A DNA stretch of 64,000 nt from JAQBQB01 sp963757185 (GTDB lineage Bacteria > Gemmatimonadota > Gemmatimonadetes > Gemmatimonadales > Gemmatimonadaceae), in the NCBI GenBank assembly GCA_963757185.1, contig CAVWQI010000008.1, positions 620,001 through 684,000 of the forward strand. Reading direction: 5' to 3'. Each line of letters starts with the position of its first letter. Position 1 is the first letter of the stretch. The notes under the pieces are model-generated. The model worked only from the letters and a program-made list of their open reading frames with translations. It was not told the DNA's origin and ran no database searches. The translations under genes and the position numbers were made by a program. Of this stretch, positions 16,335 through 23,881 are shown one piece after another.

Positions 16335-17731
16335 CTGGTCCTCCCCCGCCTTCTCCGCCCGGAACCGCCGCAGCCCGACGACGACCAGCCGCCGCACCCC
16401 GACCACGGCTGGCGACGCTCGCGCATCGCCCCGAGCCTCCAGGAGGTCTACCGCAGCGTCCCGATCGACGCGCGGGGCTTCTTCGGCAAGCTGCTCGCCT
16501 TTGCCGGCCCCGGGTATCTGGTCGCCGTCGGCTACATGGACCCCGGCAACTGGGCGACGGACCTCGCCGGCGGTTCGCGCTTCGGCTACACGCTGCTCAG
16601 CGTCGTGCTGGTCTCGAACATCATGGCGGTGCTGCTCCAGGGCCTCGCGTCGAAGCTTGGCATCGTCACCGGCCGAGACCTCGCGCAGGCGTGTCGCGAC
16701 CACTACTCGAAGCCGACCGCGATCGTGCTCTGGGTTCTCTGCGAGATCGCGATCGCCGCCTGCGACCTGGCGGAGGTCATCGGATCGGCGATCGCGCTGA
16801 ACCTCCTGTTCCATCTGCCGATCGCGGCCGGCGTGCTCGTCACCGGCTTCGACGTCCTGTTGCTGCTGGCTCTGCAGAATCGCGGGGTTCGCGTCCTCGA
16901 GGCGCTCGTCATCACGCTGATCGCGTCGGTCGGACTCTGCTTCATGTTCGAGATCGTTCTCGCCCATCCGAACGTCGGCGAGCTGGCCAAGGGATTCCTG
17001 CCGACCGCCGACATCGTCCGCAATCGCGAGATGCTCTACATCGCCATCGGCATCCTCGGCGCGACGGTCATGCCGCACAACCTCTACCTCCACTCGTCGA
17101 TCGTGCAGACGCGCCGCTACGCCGAGACGAGCGAGGGGCGCCGTGAGGCGGTGCGGTTCGCGTTTCTCGACTCGACGATCGCGCTGAGCTTCGCCTTCTT
17201 CGTCAACGCGGCGATTCTGGTCGTGGCGGCCAGCACGTTCCACACGTCTGGCCACGCCGAAGTCGCCGAGATCCAGGACGCGCACAAGCTGCTCACTCCG
17301 TTGCTCGGCGCCGGCGCCAGCACCGCGTTCGCGCTGGCGCTCCTCGCCTCGGGGCAGAATTCGACCGTCACCGGCACCCTCGCCGGTCAGATCGTGATGG
17401 AGGGCTTCCTCAACATCCGGCTGCGGCCCTGGCTCCGCCGCCTGATCACCCGCGCGATCGCCATTGTCCCGGCCGCCATCGTCGCCATCTTCTACGGCGA
17501 ACGCGGCACCGCACAGTTGCTGATCCTCAGCCAGGTGATTCTGAGCTTGCAGCTCTCGTTCGCGGTCTTTCCACTCGTCGCGTTCACGTCCGATCGGGCC
17601 AAGATGGGCGCGTTCGTGAACGCGACCTGGCTCAAGGCGGCCGCCTGGACGACGGCGCTGGTGATCGCGGCGCTCAACGCGTGGCTGCTCGCACAGACCG
17701 TCCGCGGCTGGTTCGGGGAGGGGGCGCCTAG
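16335..17731 (+). CDS. mntH: Nramp-family Mn2+/divalent metal transporter (non-canonical start, frame slip at the end)
   Basis: An inner-membrane proton-coupled Mn2+/Fe2+ importer of about 465 residues. TM1 carries the metal-site DPGNW motif and TM6 the second metal site in ILGATVMPHNLYLHSS. Family similarity starts well before the ATG at 16536 (SLQEVYRSVPIDARGFFGKL, AFAGPGYLVAVGYMDPGNW), yet between the in-frame TAG at 16296 and that ATG there is no ATG, GTG or TTG; only a CTG at 16335. The frame then stays open to 18170 through the usp gene; one base lost or gained in the G-rich run near 17713-17724 would restore a TAG overlapping the usp GTG at 17731. The end given assumes that slip. Confidence 0.8.
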
Positions 17732-18210
17732 TGTACAAACGCATCCTCGTTCCCCTCGAGCACTCCGACTACGACGCCGCGATTCTCGAACACGTGTCGG
17801 CGTTGGCGCATTTCTGCGGGGCGTCGATCGTGCTCATCCACGTGGCCGACGGCTGGGCCGCGCGCAACTTGAAGCAGCTCAACCTGCGCGAGTCGGAGGA
17901 GATGCGACTCGACCGCGAGTACATCGAGGCGCAGTGCGCGGCTCTCGCGGCGAGCGGGCTGCGCGCCGACTCCATCCTTGCCGCCGGCGACCCATCCAAG
18001 GAGATCGCCGCTGCCGCGGCGCGCGAATCGTGCGACCTGATCGCCATGTCCACGCACGGGCACCGCTTCATCAAGGACATCATCTACGGCAGCGTGGCGA
18101 ACGAGGTACGGCACCGGTCGCGCGTTCCTGTCCTGCTCGTGCGCGGCGAGCGCCGCACGCCGCGCGATAATCCCATCGCGCCGCCCCCCCCACCGTCATC
18201 GCCCGTATGA
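17731..18210 (+). CDS. Universal stress protein (UspA family)
   Basis: A 159-residue Usp domain: KRILVPLEHSDYDAAILEHVSAL opens the Rossmann-like fold, and the ATP-binding loop reads GSVANEVRHRSRVPVLLVRG, close to the G-2x-G-9x-G(S/T) motif. STHGHRF precedes it. A Pro-rich tail follows. It is encoded between the Mn transporter and its regulator, starting at a GTG that would overlap the mntH stop and ending in an ATGA overlap with mntR, so it is part of the manganese operon and may tune transport or stress response. Confidence 0.9.
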   Translation: MYKRILVPLEHSDYDAAILEHVSALAHFCGASIVLIHVADGWAARNLKQLNLRESEEMRLDREYIEAQCAALAASGLRADSILAAGDPSKEIAAAAARESCDLIAMSTHGHRFIKDIIYGSVANEVRHRSRVPVLLVRGERRTPRDNPIAPPPPPSSPV

Positions 18211-18899
18211 CCGCCGTCCGCGCGACGCAGTCGCTGACCGCGCCGGTCGAAGACTACCTCAAGGTGATCTTCGAGCTCGAGAGCGCGGGTGAACCGGCCG
18301 GGACGAACGAGATCGCCGCCGAGTTGGGCGTGGCGCCCGCTTCGGTGAGCGGAATGGTGCGGCGGCTCGTCGGCCAGCGCCTCATCACGCACGAGCGATA
18401 TCGCGGCGTGCGCCTGACGCGCGAAGGACGCCGCGCTGCGCTGCGCACGATCCGCCGCCACCGCGTGATCGAGGCGTATCTCACGCAGGCGCTCCACTAC
18501 CCGTGGGATCTCGTGCACGACGAAGCCGAGCGTCTCGAGCACGCTGCCTCGGACGAGTTGATCGACCGAATGGCGGCGGCGATCGGTGAGCCGACGACAG
18601 ATCCGCACGGGGCGCCGATCCCGACGCGCGAAGGGACGCTTCGCGAGCGCACGCTGCCGACCCTGAATGAGATCGAAGAAGGCCGGCGTGTACTCGTCGA
18701 GCGCGTCGGCGACCGGGATCCAGGTCAACTGAGGTATCTCGCCGAGCTCGGAATCATTCCGGGCACGCGCGTCGAAGTCGAGTCGCGGGCGCCCTACGAC
18801 GGCCCAATCAAACTTCGTGTTGGGGGGGGGAAAGCCACGCGATCCATCGGCCCGGCGCTGGCGAGACAGATCTTTGTTTCGCGCGCCGAGTCTCGCTAA
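18207..18899 (+). CDS. mntR: DtxR-family metal-dependent repressor (MntR/IdeR-like)
   Basis: A 230-residue regulator. The winged helix-turn-helix is GTNEIAAELGVAPASVSGMVRRLVGQRLI; the metal-binding and dimerisation domain has the characteristic HRVIEAYLTQALHYPWDLVHDEAERLEHAASDELIDRM with its H/E ligands; after a linker comes a C-terminal FeoA/SH3-like domain (LAELGIIPGTRVEVESRAPYDGPIKLRVGG). It probably binds Mn2+ (or Fe2+) and represses the mntH operon through the palindrome near 16300. The ATG at 18207 overlaps the usp stop. The full DtxR-type three-domain layout differs from the short two-domain MntR of Bacillus. Confidence 0.88.
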   Translation: MTAVRATQSLTAPVEDYLKVIFELESAGEPAGTNEIAAELGVAPASVSGMVRRLVGQRLITHERYRGVRLTREGRRAALRTIRRHRVIEAYLTQALHYPWDLVHDEAERLEHAASDELIDRMAAAIGEPTTDPHGAPIPTREGTLRERTLPTLNEIEEGRRVLVERVGDRDPGQLRYLAELGIIPGTRVEVESRAPYDGPIKLRVGGGKATRSIGPALARQIFVSRAESR

Positions 18900-18903
18900 C
18901 GCG

Positions 18904-19449
18904 TCAGCTCGTACTCTGACGACGGTCGGTCTGCCGTCGATCCCACTCCGCACGCGACTGCCGCGCGACGTTGTCGAGTTTTCTCCGTCCGTGCGTGAAG
19001 CCGGTCGCGGCAAGGTCGCGCACGATCTCCCACGGCCCGGTCGTCGAAAGCTGCGACGTCCACGCTCGCTGGAGGTCGGACTCCATGTCGGCGAACTCCC
19101 GCGAGGCGAAGTCGGGGTTGTGGCTCGCGATCTGGCCTAGATAGTACGCCCCGCGCACGTCGTCGTATGCGATGTCTGCCGGACGTTCGGCGAGCGAATC
19201 GTAGTGCTCGCGAAAATGCGCGTCGTCCTCCTGATTCACGGAGTGCGCTGCCTCGATGACCGCGTGCCCGGCCCACCATCCGCCGATCGCGCCGGCGACG
19301 CCGCCGATGATTGCTCCCACTGGGCCGGCGGCCGACCCGATTCCCGCACCGACGAGCGCTCCGGAGAGCCCTCCAATCCGGTCGAGGGAGGGGCCGTTTC
19401 CCTTGCTCGCGCCCGCGCTCCCGCTATTTCTGTCATCCTCGCCTGGCAT
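18904..19449 (-). CDS. Glycine-zipper membrane-associated protein, function unknown
   Basis: A 181-residue protein. After a polar N terminus (MPGEDDRNSGSAGASKGNG) a glycine zipper runs IGGLSGALVGAGIGSAAGPVG and continues AIIGGVAGAIGGWWAGHAV, which can form membrane helices packed through Gly faces. The rest is soluble and helical, with DIAYDDVRGAYYLGQIASHNPDF and an Arg-rich tail. The ATG at 19449 has a GGAAAGG-type site upstream. The final part faces the mntR stop in convergent orientation only 4 bp away. Stress- or envelope-associated roles are typical of zipper proteins, but none can be assigned here. Confidence 0.7.
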   Translation of the reverse strand: MPGEDDRNSGSAGASKGNGPSLDRIGGLSGALVGAGIGSAAGPVGAIIGGVAGAIGGWWAGHAVIEAAHSVNQEDDAHFREHYDSLAERPADIAYDDVRGAYYLGQIASHNPDFASREFADMESDLQRAWTSQLSTTGPWEIVRDLAATGFTHGRRKLDNVARQSRAEWDRRQTDRRQSTS

Positions 19450-19579
19450 GGTCCTGCCTTTCCTCCTCATGAACTCCTTGCTCCCGGCTCTGACGTCCAC
19501 CTTCCCACCTCTCTCAGAATAGCATCAGTGCAAATCCGGCGCTCAACCAAATCAGCGCCTTGACGCACGCATTCTCGCC

Positions 19580-20404
19580 GTGCCGATTCCTCACATGCCT
19601 GGCCGAATTCGAATCGGGACACAGGGTTGGAACTACGACGCCTGGGTCGGACCCTTCTACCCCGCGACCACGCGGCCGGCCGACTATCTGACCGTCTATG
19701 CGCGGGGATTCGACACAGTCGAGGTCGATTCCACCTTTTACGCCACGCCGGTGGCCAAGACGGTCCGCGGATGGGCGGAACGAACACCGGATGACTTCAT
19801 TTTCGCCCTCAAGGTCCCTCAGGAGATCACCCACGAGCGACGGCTGCGTAACGCCGACGACCTCATGGATGAGTTCGTCGATCGGGCGCGCGAGCTCGGC
19901 CGCAAGCTCGGCCCGATTCTGATTCAGCTCGGACCCGACTTCGCGCCGAACGAACTGCCGGCCCTCGCCCAGTTCCTTCCCAAGTTGCCGCGCGACGTCC
20001 GATTCGCGATCGAGTTCCGCCAGCGCGGCTGGATCCACGACGGCGTGCTCGCGTTGCTCGCCGAACATCACGTCGCGCTCGCCTTGAGCGACGGACGCTG
20101 GATTCCCCGCAAGCAGATGCTGCAGCTCGCCACCCGTCCCACCGCCGATTTTCTCTACGTCCGATGGATGGGCCCCGACCAGGGGATCGTAGACTATTCA
20201 CGCATCCAGGTGGACCGTCGCCGCGAGCTGGAGGCATGGACGCAGGTTCTGTGGCCCTACGCGGAACAGGGGCGCGAGGTGTACGGATACGTGAACAACC
20301 ATTTCGCCGGCCATTCGCCCGAGTCGGCCCGCGAGCTCCAGCGCCTGCTCGGCCAGGCCGCCGTCGAACCGGAACAGCTCGGCGAACAGATGAGTCTTTT
20401 CTAA
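19580..20404 (+). CDS. DUF72 (YecE) family protein
   Basis: A 274-residue TIM-barrel-like protein of the widespread DUF72 family. Marks are RIRIGTQGWNYDAWVGPFYP at the N terminus, DTVEVDSTFYATP, FALKVPQEITHERRL, the Arg/Glu pair in RFAIEFRQRGW, LYVRWMGPD and the C-terminal GYVNNHFAGHSPESARELQRLLG. The biochemical role of the family is unsettled. A GTG at 19580 or an ATG at 19595 can start it. The next gene follows directly after its TAA. Confidence 0.9.
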   Translation: MPIPHMPGRIRIGTQGWNYDAWVGPFYPATTRPADYLTVYARGFDTVEVDSTFYATPVAKTVRGWAERTPDDFIFALKVPQEITHERRLRNADDLMDEFVDRARELGRKLGPILIQLGPDFAPNELPALAQFLPKLPRDVRFAIEFRQRGWIHDGVLALLAEHHVALALSDGRWIPRKQMLQLATRPTADFLYVRWMGPDQGIVDYSRIQVDRRRELEAWTQVLWPYAEQGREVYGYVNNHFAGHSPESARELQRLLGQAAVEPEQLGEQMSLF

Positions 20405-21523
20405 ATGAAACACGCGTACACTGTCGCCTTTGCCGCCTTCTGCGTGATGGCGGGGGTGTACTGGGACATCTCGTGGCACATGTCGATCGGTCGCGACACG
20501 TTCTGGACGCCGGCGCACCTGCTGATCCAGGCGGGCGGCCTGCTCGCCGGATTGAGCTCGGGTTGGGTCGTGCTGCGGACGACCTTCGGCGGCGGCGAGG
20601 CGCAACGTGCCGCGTCGGTGAACTTCTGGGGATTCCGCGCTCCGCTCGGCGCGTGGCTCTGCATCTGGGGCTGCGGCGCGATGCTCACGTCCGCGCCGTT
20701 CGACAACTGGTGGCACAACGCCTACGGCCTCGACGTCAAGATCGTGAGCCCGCCGCACGCCGTTCTGGCTCTCGGCATCTTCTCGATCTGCCTCGGCGCC
20801 CTGCTGTTGACGCTCGCCCAGCAGAATCGCGCGACGGCCGAGGCGCGCGGGCGGCTCGCATGGCTGCTCGCGGCGACCGGCGGGCTGGTCATCATGAACG
20901 TCGCGCTGTTTCTGACGGAATTCAGCGAGCGGCGCATGATGCACAGCGCGTTCTTCTATCAGGTGACGGCGCTCGTCTTTCCGATCGCGATCTGTGCGAC
21001 GGCGCGGGCGATCAATCTCCGCTGGCCCGCCACCGCGGCGGCGTCGTTCTACACCGCGATCATGCTCGTGCTGATGTGGATCATCGAGCAGTTCCCGGCC
21101 ACGCCGAAGCTGGGACCCATCTACCAGCACGTGACGCACATGGTCGCGCTGTCGTTCCCGCTCCTGCTCATCGTCCCGGCGTTCTGCATCGACCTCGTCT
21201 TGCATCGCTTCGACAAGCGGCTTTCCACGTGGCAGCTCGCGCCGATCGTCGGCGTCGTCTTCGTGCTGGCGTTCCTCGCGGTGCAGTGGCCGTTCGCGAC
21301 GTTCCTGGTGACAAATTCCGCCGCGCGCGGTCCGCTCTTCAACGGGGACAACTTCGTCTACTTCATGGCGCCCTCGTACGAGGCGATGACGCGGCGGTTC
21401 GATTCGCCCGCGCCCGGCGCGTGGCCGTTCCCGGTGCAGCTCCTGATCGCCATCGGGATCGCGACCGCAGCGAGCGCCATCGGTCTCGCGCGCGGCCGCT
21501 GGATGACCAAGGTTCGTCGATGA
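20405..21523 (+). CDS. Polytopic membrane protein, possibly tied to copper/respiratory biogenesis
   Basis: A 372-residue protein with about nine membrane helices. It keeps several conserved-looking His and Trp residues at helix ends (YWDISWHMSIG, DNWWHNAYGLDVKIVSPPHA, MMHSAFFYQ, YQHVTHM), which could ligate metal or haem. I do not recognise a named family. It starts one base after the DUF72 stop and its own TGA overlaps the next ATG (ATGA). The company of a His-rich extracytoplasmic protein and SURF1 suggests a role in metal delivery or oxidase assembly; this is inference from context. Confidence 0.7.
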   Translation: MKHAYTVAFAAFCVMAGVYWDISWHMSIGRDTFWTPAHLLIQAGGLLAGLSSGWVVLRTTFGGGEAQRAASVNFWGFRAPLGAWLCIWGCGAMLTSAPFDNWWHNAYGLDVKIVSPPHAVLALGIFSICLGALLLTLAQQNRATAEARGRLAWLLAATGGLVIMNVALFLTEFSERRMMHSAFFYQVTALVFPIAICATARAINLRWPATAAASFYTAIMLVLMWIIEQFPATPKLGPIYQHVTHMVALSFPLLLIVPAFCIDLVLHRFDKRLSTWQLAPIVGVVFVLAFLAVQWPFATFLVTNSAARGPLFNGDNFVYFMAPSYEAMTRRFDSPAPGAWPFPVQLLIAIGIATAASAIGLARGRWMTKVRR

Positions 21524-23001
21524 AGCGTTGGTCAGGCGTGGTCTTCGCTGCCGCGGCGTGGGTCGTCGCGTCGGCGCACGTCGGCAGCCCCGACGTCACG
21601 TTCGACGGCGCGGCGGGCCCGTACACGATTCGCGCGATCGTGCGTCCGCCGAGCGTCGTGCCCGGTCTCGCCGACGTGATCGTGCGCGCGGCGAGCGACG
21701 ACGTCGACGGCGTGAGCATCCAGCCGGTGTTCTGGCGAACGGGCGTCGCCGGCTCGCCGTCGCCCGACAAGATGTCGCGTGTGGCGGGACAGCCGCGGGT
21801 CTACACCGGCCAGCTGTGGCTCATGGCGCGCGGATCGTACAGCGTCTATGTGCGCGTGGACGGCCGCAAGGGCGCGGGGACCGCGATCGTGCCGGTCGAC
21901 TCGTTCGCAACGGGGCGACTCGGACTTTCGCTCCCGCTCGGCGGGTTGTTGGCCGCACTCACCGGACTGTTGGTGGCCGGTCTCATCACGATCGTGCGCG
22001 TATCGTCGGGCGAGAGTCTGGTACCGCCGGGCGAGGAGCTCACGCCGGCCCAGCGCAAACGTGCCAACATCGTCACGGCGATCGCGGTGCCGATTCTGGC
22101 GATCGCGCTCTTCGGCGGCGCGCGCTGGTGGAACTCGGTCGACGCCGATTATCAGCGCACGATGTTTCATCCGCCTGTCGCCACGGCGGTCATCACCGGC
22201 GATTCGATCCACCGCACGATGAAGCTCGTACTCAGCGACACCGCGGTATATCGATCCATCTTCGTTCCCGTCGCGCCGGACCACGGCAAGATGATGCACC
22301 TCTTCCTTGTGGGCGGGCAGAACATGGACGTGTTCGCTCACCTGCATCCGGTCGAGCGCGACTCGCTCGTCTTCGTCGGCGAGGTGCCGTGGCTTCCGGC
22401 GGGACCGTACCGCCTCTTCGCCGACGTCATGCTCGACAACGGTCTGACGCTCACCGCCACCGAAATCGTCAACCTTCCGGCGATGCTCGGCGCCGTCGCT
22501 CCGTCGGACAGCGACGACTCGTGGGCCAGCACGTCCGCGGTCTCGGTCGGCGCGACCGGCGCGTCGGCTCCTCTCGGCGGCGGCTACACGCTCACGATGT
22601 CGACGTCGTCCGAGTCGATCGCCGCACGGTCGCCGGTCGACCTCGCATTCACCGTCCGCGATCCGACCGGCAGCGTTGTTCCGCTGCGCCCATACCTCGG
22701 GATGGCCGCTCATGCCGTCGTCGTCCGCGACGACGAGTCCGTCTTCGTCCATCTCCACCCGATGGGCACGGTGTCCACGACGGCGCAGCAGGTCTTTCGC
22801 GCGCGCGACGCCGGCGACACGACGGCACGCGGCCGTCTCAAACCCGGCACGCTCGACCCGCGCGCAATGGCAGACATGCCGATGTCCGGCGACTTCACGC
22901 TGCCTTACGAGTTTCCGAAGCCGGGCAGGTATCGCCTTTGGGTCCAAGTAAAGCCCGCGCAGGAAGTGCTCACCGGCGTGTTCGACGTCACCGTGCGTTG
23001 A
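21520..23001 (+). CDS. Membrane-anchored protein with two His-rich cupredoxin/FixH-like domains
   Basis: A 493-residue protein: signal peptide, an N-terminal beta-sandwich (PYTIRAIVRPPSVVPGLADV, YSVYVRV), a TM helix (LPLGGLLAALTGLLVAGLIT), a second TM (IVTAIAVPILAIALFGGARW), then two extracytoplasmic domains. The first carries KMMHLFLVGGQNMDVFAHLHP and the second AHAVVVRDDESVFVHLHPMGT. The paired HLHP motifs, with nearby Met and His, look like Cu-binding sites of FixH/YtkA-type folds. It overlaps its neighbours on both sides (ATGA at 21520 and TTGA at 22998), so it is translated with the membrane protein and SURF1. A copper chaperone role is plausible but unproven. Confidence 0.75.
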   Translation: MKRWSGVVFAAAAWVVASAHVGSPDVTFDGAAGPYTIRAIVRPPSVVPGLADVIVRAASDDVDGVSIQPVFWRTGVAGSPSPDKMSRVAGQPRVYTGQLWLMARGSYSVYVRVDGRKGAGTAIVPVDSFATGRLGLSLPLGGLLAALTGLLVAGLITIVRVSSGESLVPPGEELTPAQRKRANIVTAIAVPILAIALFGGARWWNSVDADYQRTMFHPPVATAVITGDSIHRTMKLVLSDTAVYRSIFVPVAPDHGKMMHLFLVGGQNMDVFAHLHPVERDSLVFVGEVPWLPAGPYRLFADVMLDNGLTLTATEIVNLPAMLGAVAPSDSDDSWASTSAVSVGATGASAPLGGGYTLTMSTSSESIAARSPVDLAFTVRDPTGSVVPLRPYLGMAAHAVVVRDDESVFVHLHPMGTVSTTAQQVFRARDAGDTTARGRLKPGTLDPRAMADMPMSGDFTLPYEFPKPGRYRLWVQVKPAQEVLTGVFDVTVR

Positions 23002-23744
23002 GCAAATTTCGCGTTCCCGCCTTCGTCGCTTTCGCGCTGCTCTCGGCGGCGATCTTCGTTCGGCTGGGGTTCTGGCAGCTTCATCGGCTGGGCGAGCGTC
23101 GGGCGAGAAATGCGCTCGTCATGTCGCGGCTCCAAGCGCCCGACGCCGATGTCACCACACTCGGCGGCGATTCGGCGTCGATGCGCTTTCGGCGCGCCCA
23201 CGTGACCGGCACGCCGGACTACGGCCACGAGCTCGTGTACGCGTCGCGTTCGTACAGGGGATCGCCTGGCGTCAACATCCTGACGCCGATCCATGTCGCC
23301 GGGCGCGACACGGCGGTGATCGTCGACCGCGGCTGGGTCTACGCGCCCGATGGGGAGACCGTGGATCTCGCCAAGTGGCACGACCGCGATTCGGTCTTCA
23401 GCGGATACGTCGAGGAGTTTCCGTCCGTCGCCGGCGCGATGTCGGCGGCTCATCCCGGAACGGTCACGCGTCTCGGGTATGGCGCCGTCAAAGGGGCGCT
23501 GCCTTTCCCCGTCTCGCCCGTGTACGTCGTGATGCTGGGCGACTCGGTGATCGCGCCGGATCGTCTCGCGCGCCTCACTCCGCCGCCGCTCGACGAGGGG
23601 CCGCATCTCAACTACGCCATCCAGTGGTTCGCTTTCGCCGCGATCGCGCTTGTCGGCGCGGGCGTGGTGATCAAGCAGCGGCGCGAGACGGGAGTCGAGC
23701 CGATTCCGCTTCCCGGGGACGCCGCGCGCGGCGCGAAACACTGA
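22998..23744 (+). CDS. SURF1-family cytochrome oxidase assembly protein
   Basis: A 248-residue protein with the SURF1 layout: an N-terminal TM (FVAFALLSAAIFVRLGFWQLHRL, which includes the family GxWQxxR motif), a periplasmic domain with RRAHVTGTPDYGHELVYASR and VNILTPI, the VDRGWV motif, and a C-terminal TM preceded by NYAIQWFAFA. SURF1 helps haem a insertion into subunit I of haem-copper oxidases. The start is a TTG overlapping the previous stop (TTGA). No oxidase subunit gene lies nearby, but the three upstream genes would fit an oxidase-assembly module. Confidence 0.9.
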   Translation: MSKFRVPAFVAFALLSAAIFVRLGFWQLHRLGERRARNALVMSRLQAPDADVTTLGGDSASMRFRRAHVTGTPDYGHELVYASRSYRGSPGVNILTPIHVAGRDTAVIVDRGWVYAPDGETVDLAKWHDRDSVFSGYVEEFPSVAGAMSAAHPGTVTRLGYGAVKGALPFPVSPVYVVMLGDSVIAPDRLARLTPPPLDEGPHLNYAIQWFAFAAIALVGAGVVIKQRRETGVEPIPLPGDAARGAKH

Positions 23745-23807
23745 GCGCCGAGTCCGACATGACGGCCGAGCTCCTTTGGGCGCGCGGGTTGCATATTTGG
23801 AGGTAGA

Positions 23808-23879
23808 TGGGCAGGAGCCATGGCGGCGCCGCCGTCATGGATCTCCAACTCGGCGATGACGTCGCCTACCGTGAGTAAT
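23808..23879 (+). CDS. Short upstream ORF (23 residues) before the acyl-CoA dehydrogenase
   Basis: An ATG at 23808 with a good ribosome site (GGAGG just upstream) opens a 23-codon frame (MGRSHGGAAVMDLQLGDD and five more residues) ending in TAA 2 bp before the dehydrogenase ATG. The spacing would allow translational coupling or leader control. The peptide has no recognisable domain; it could be chance or a remnant of another gene. Confidence 0.3.
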
Positions 23880-23881
23880 CC

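Noticed and set aside
16305..17744. 479-codon minus-strand ORF opposite mntH
   Set aside because: Highly charged, motif-free translation; mntH on the plus strand has all Nramp motifs.
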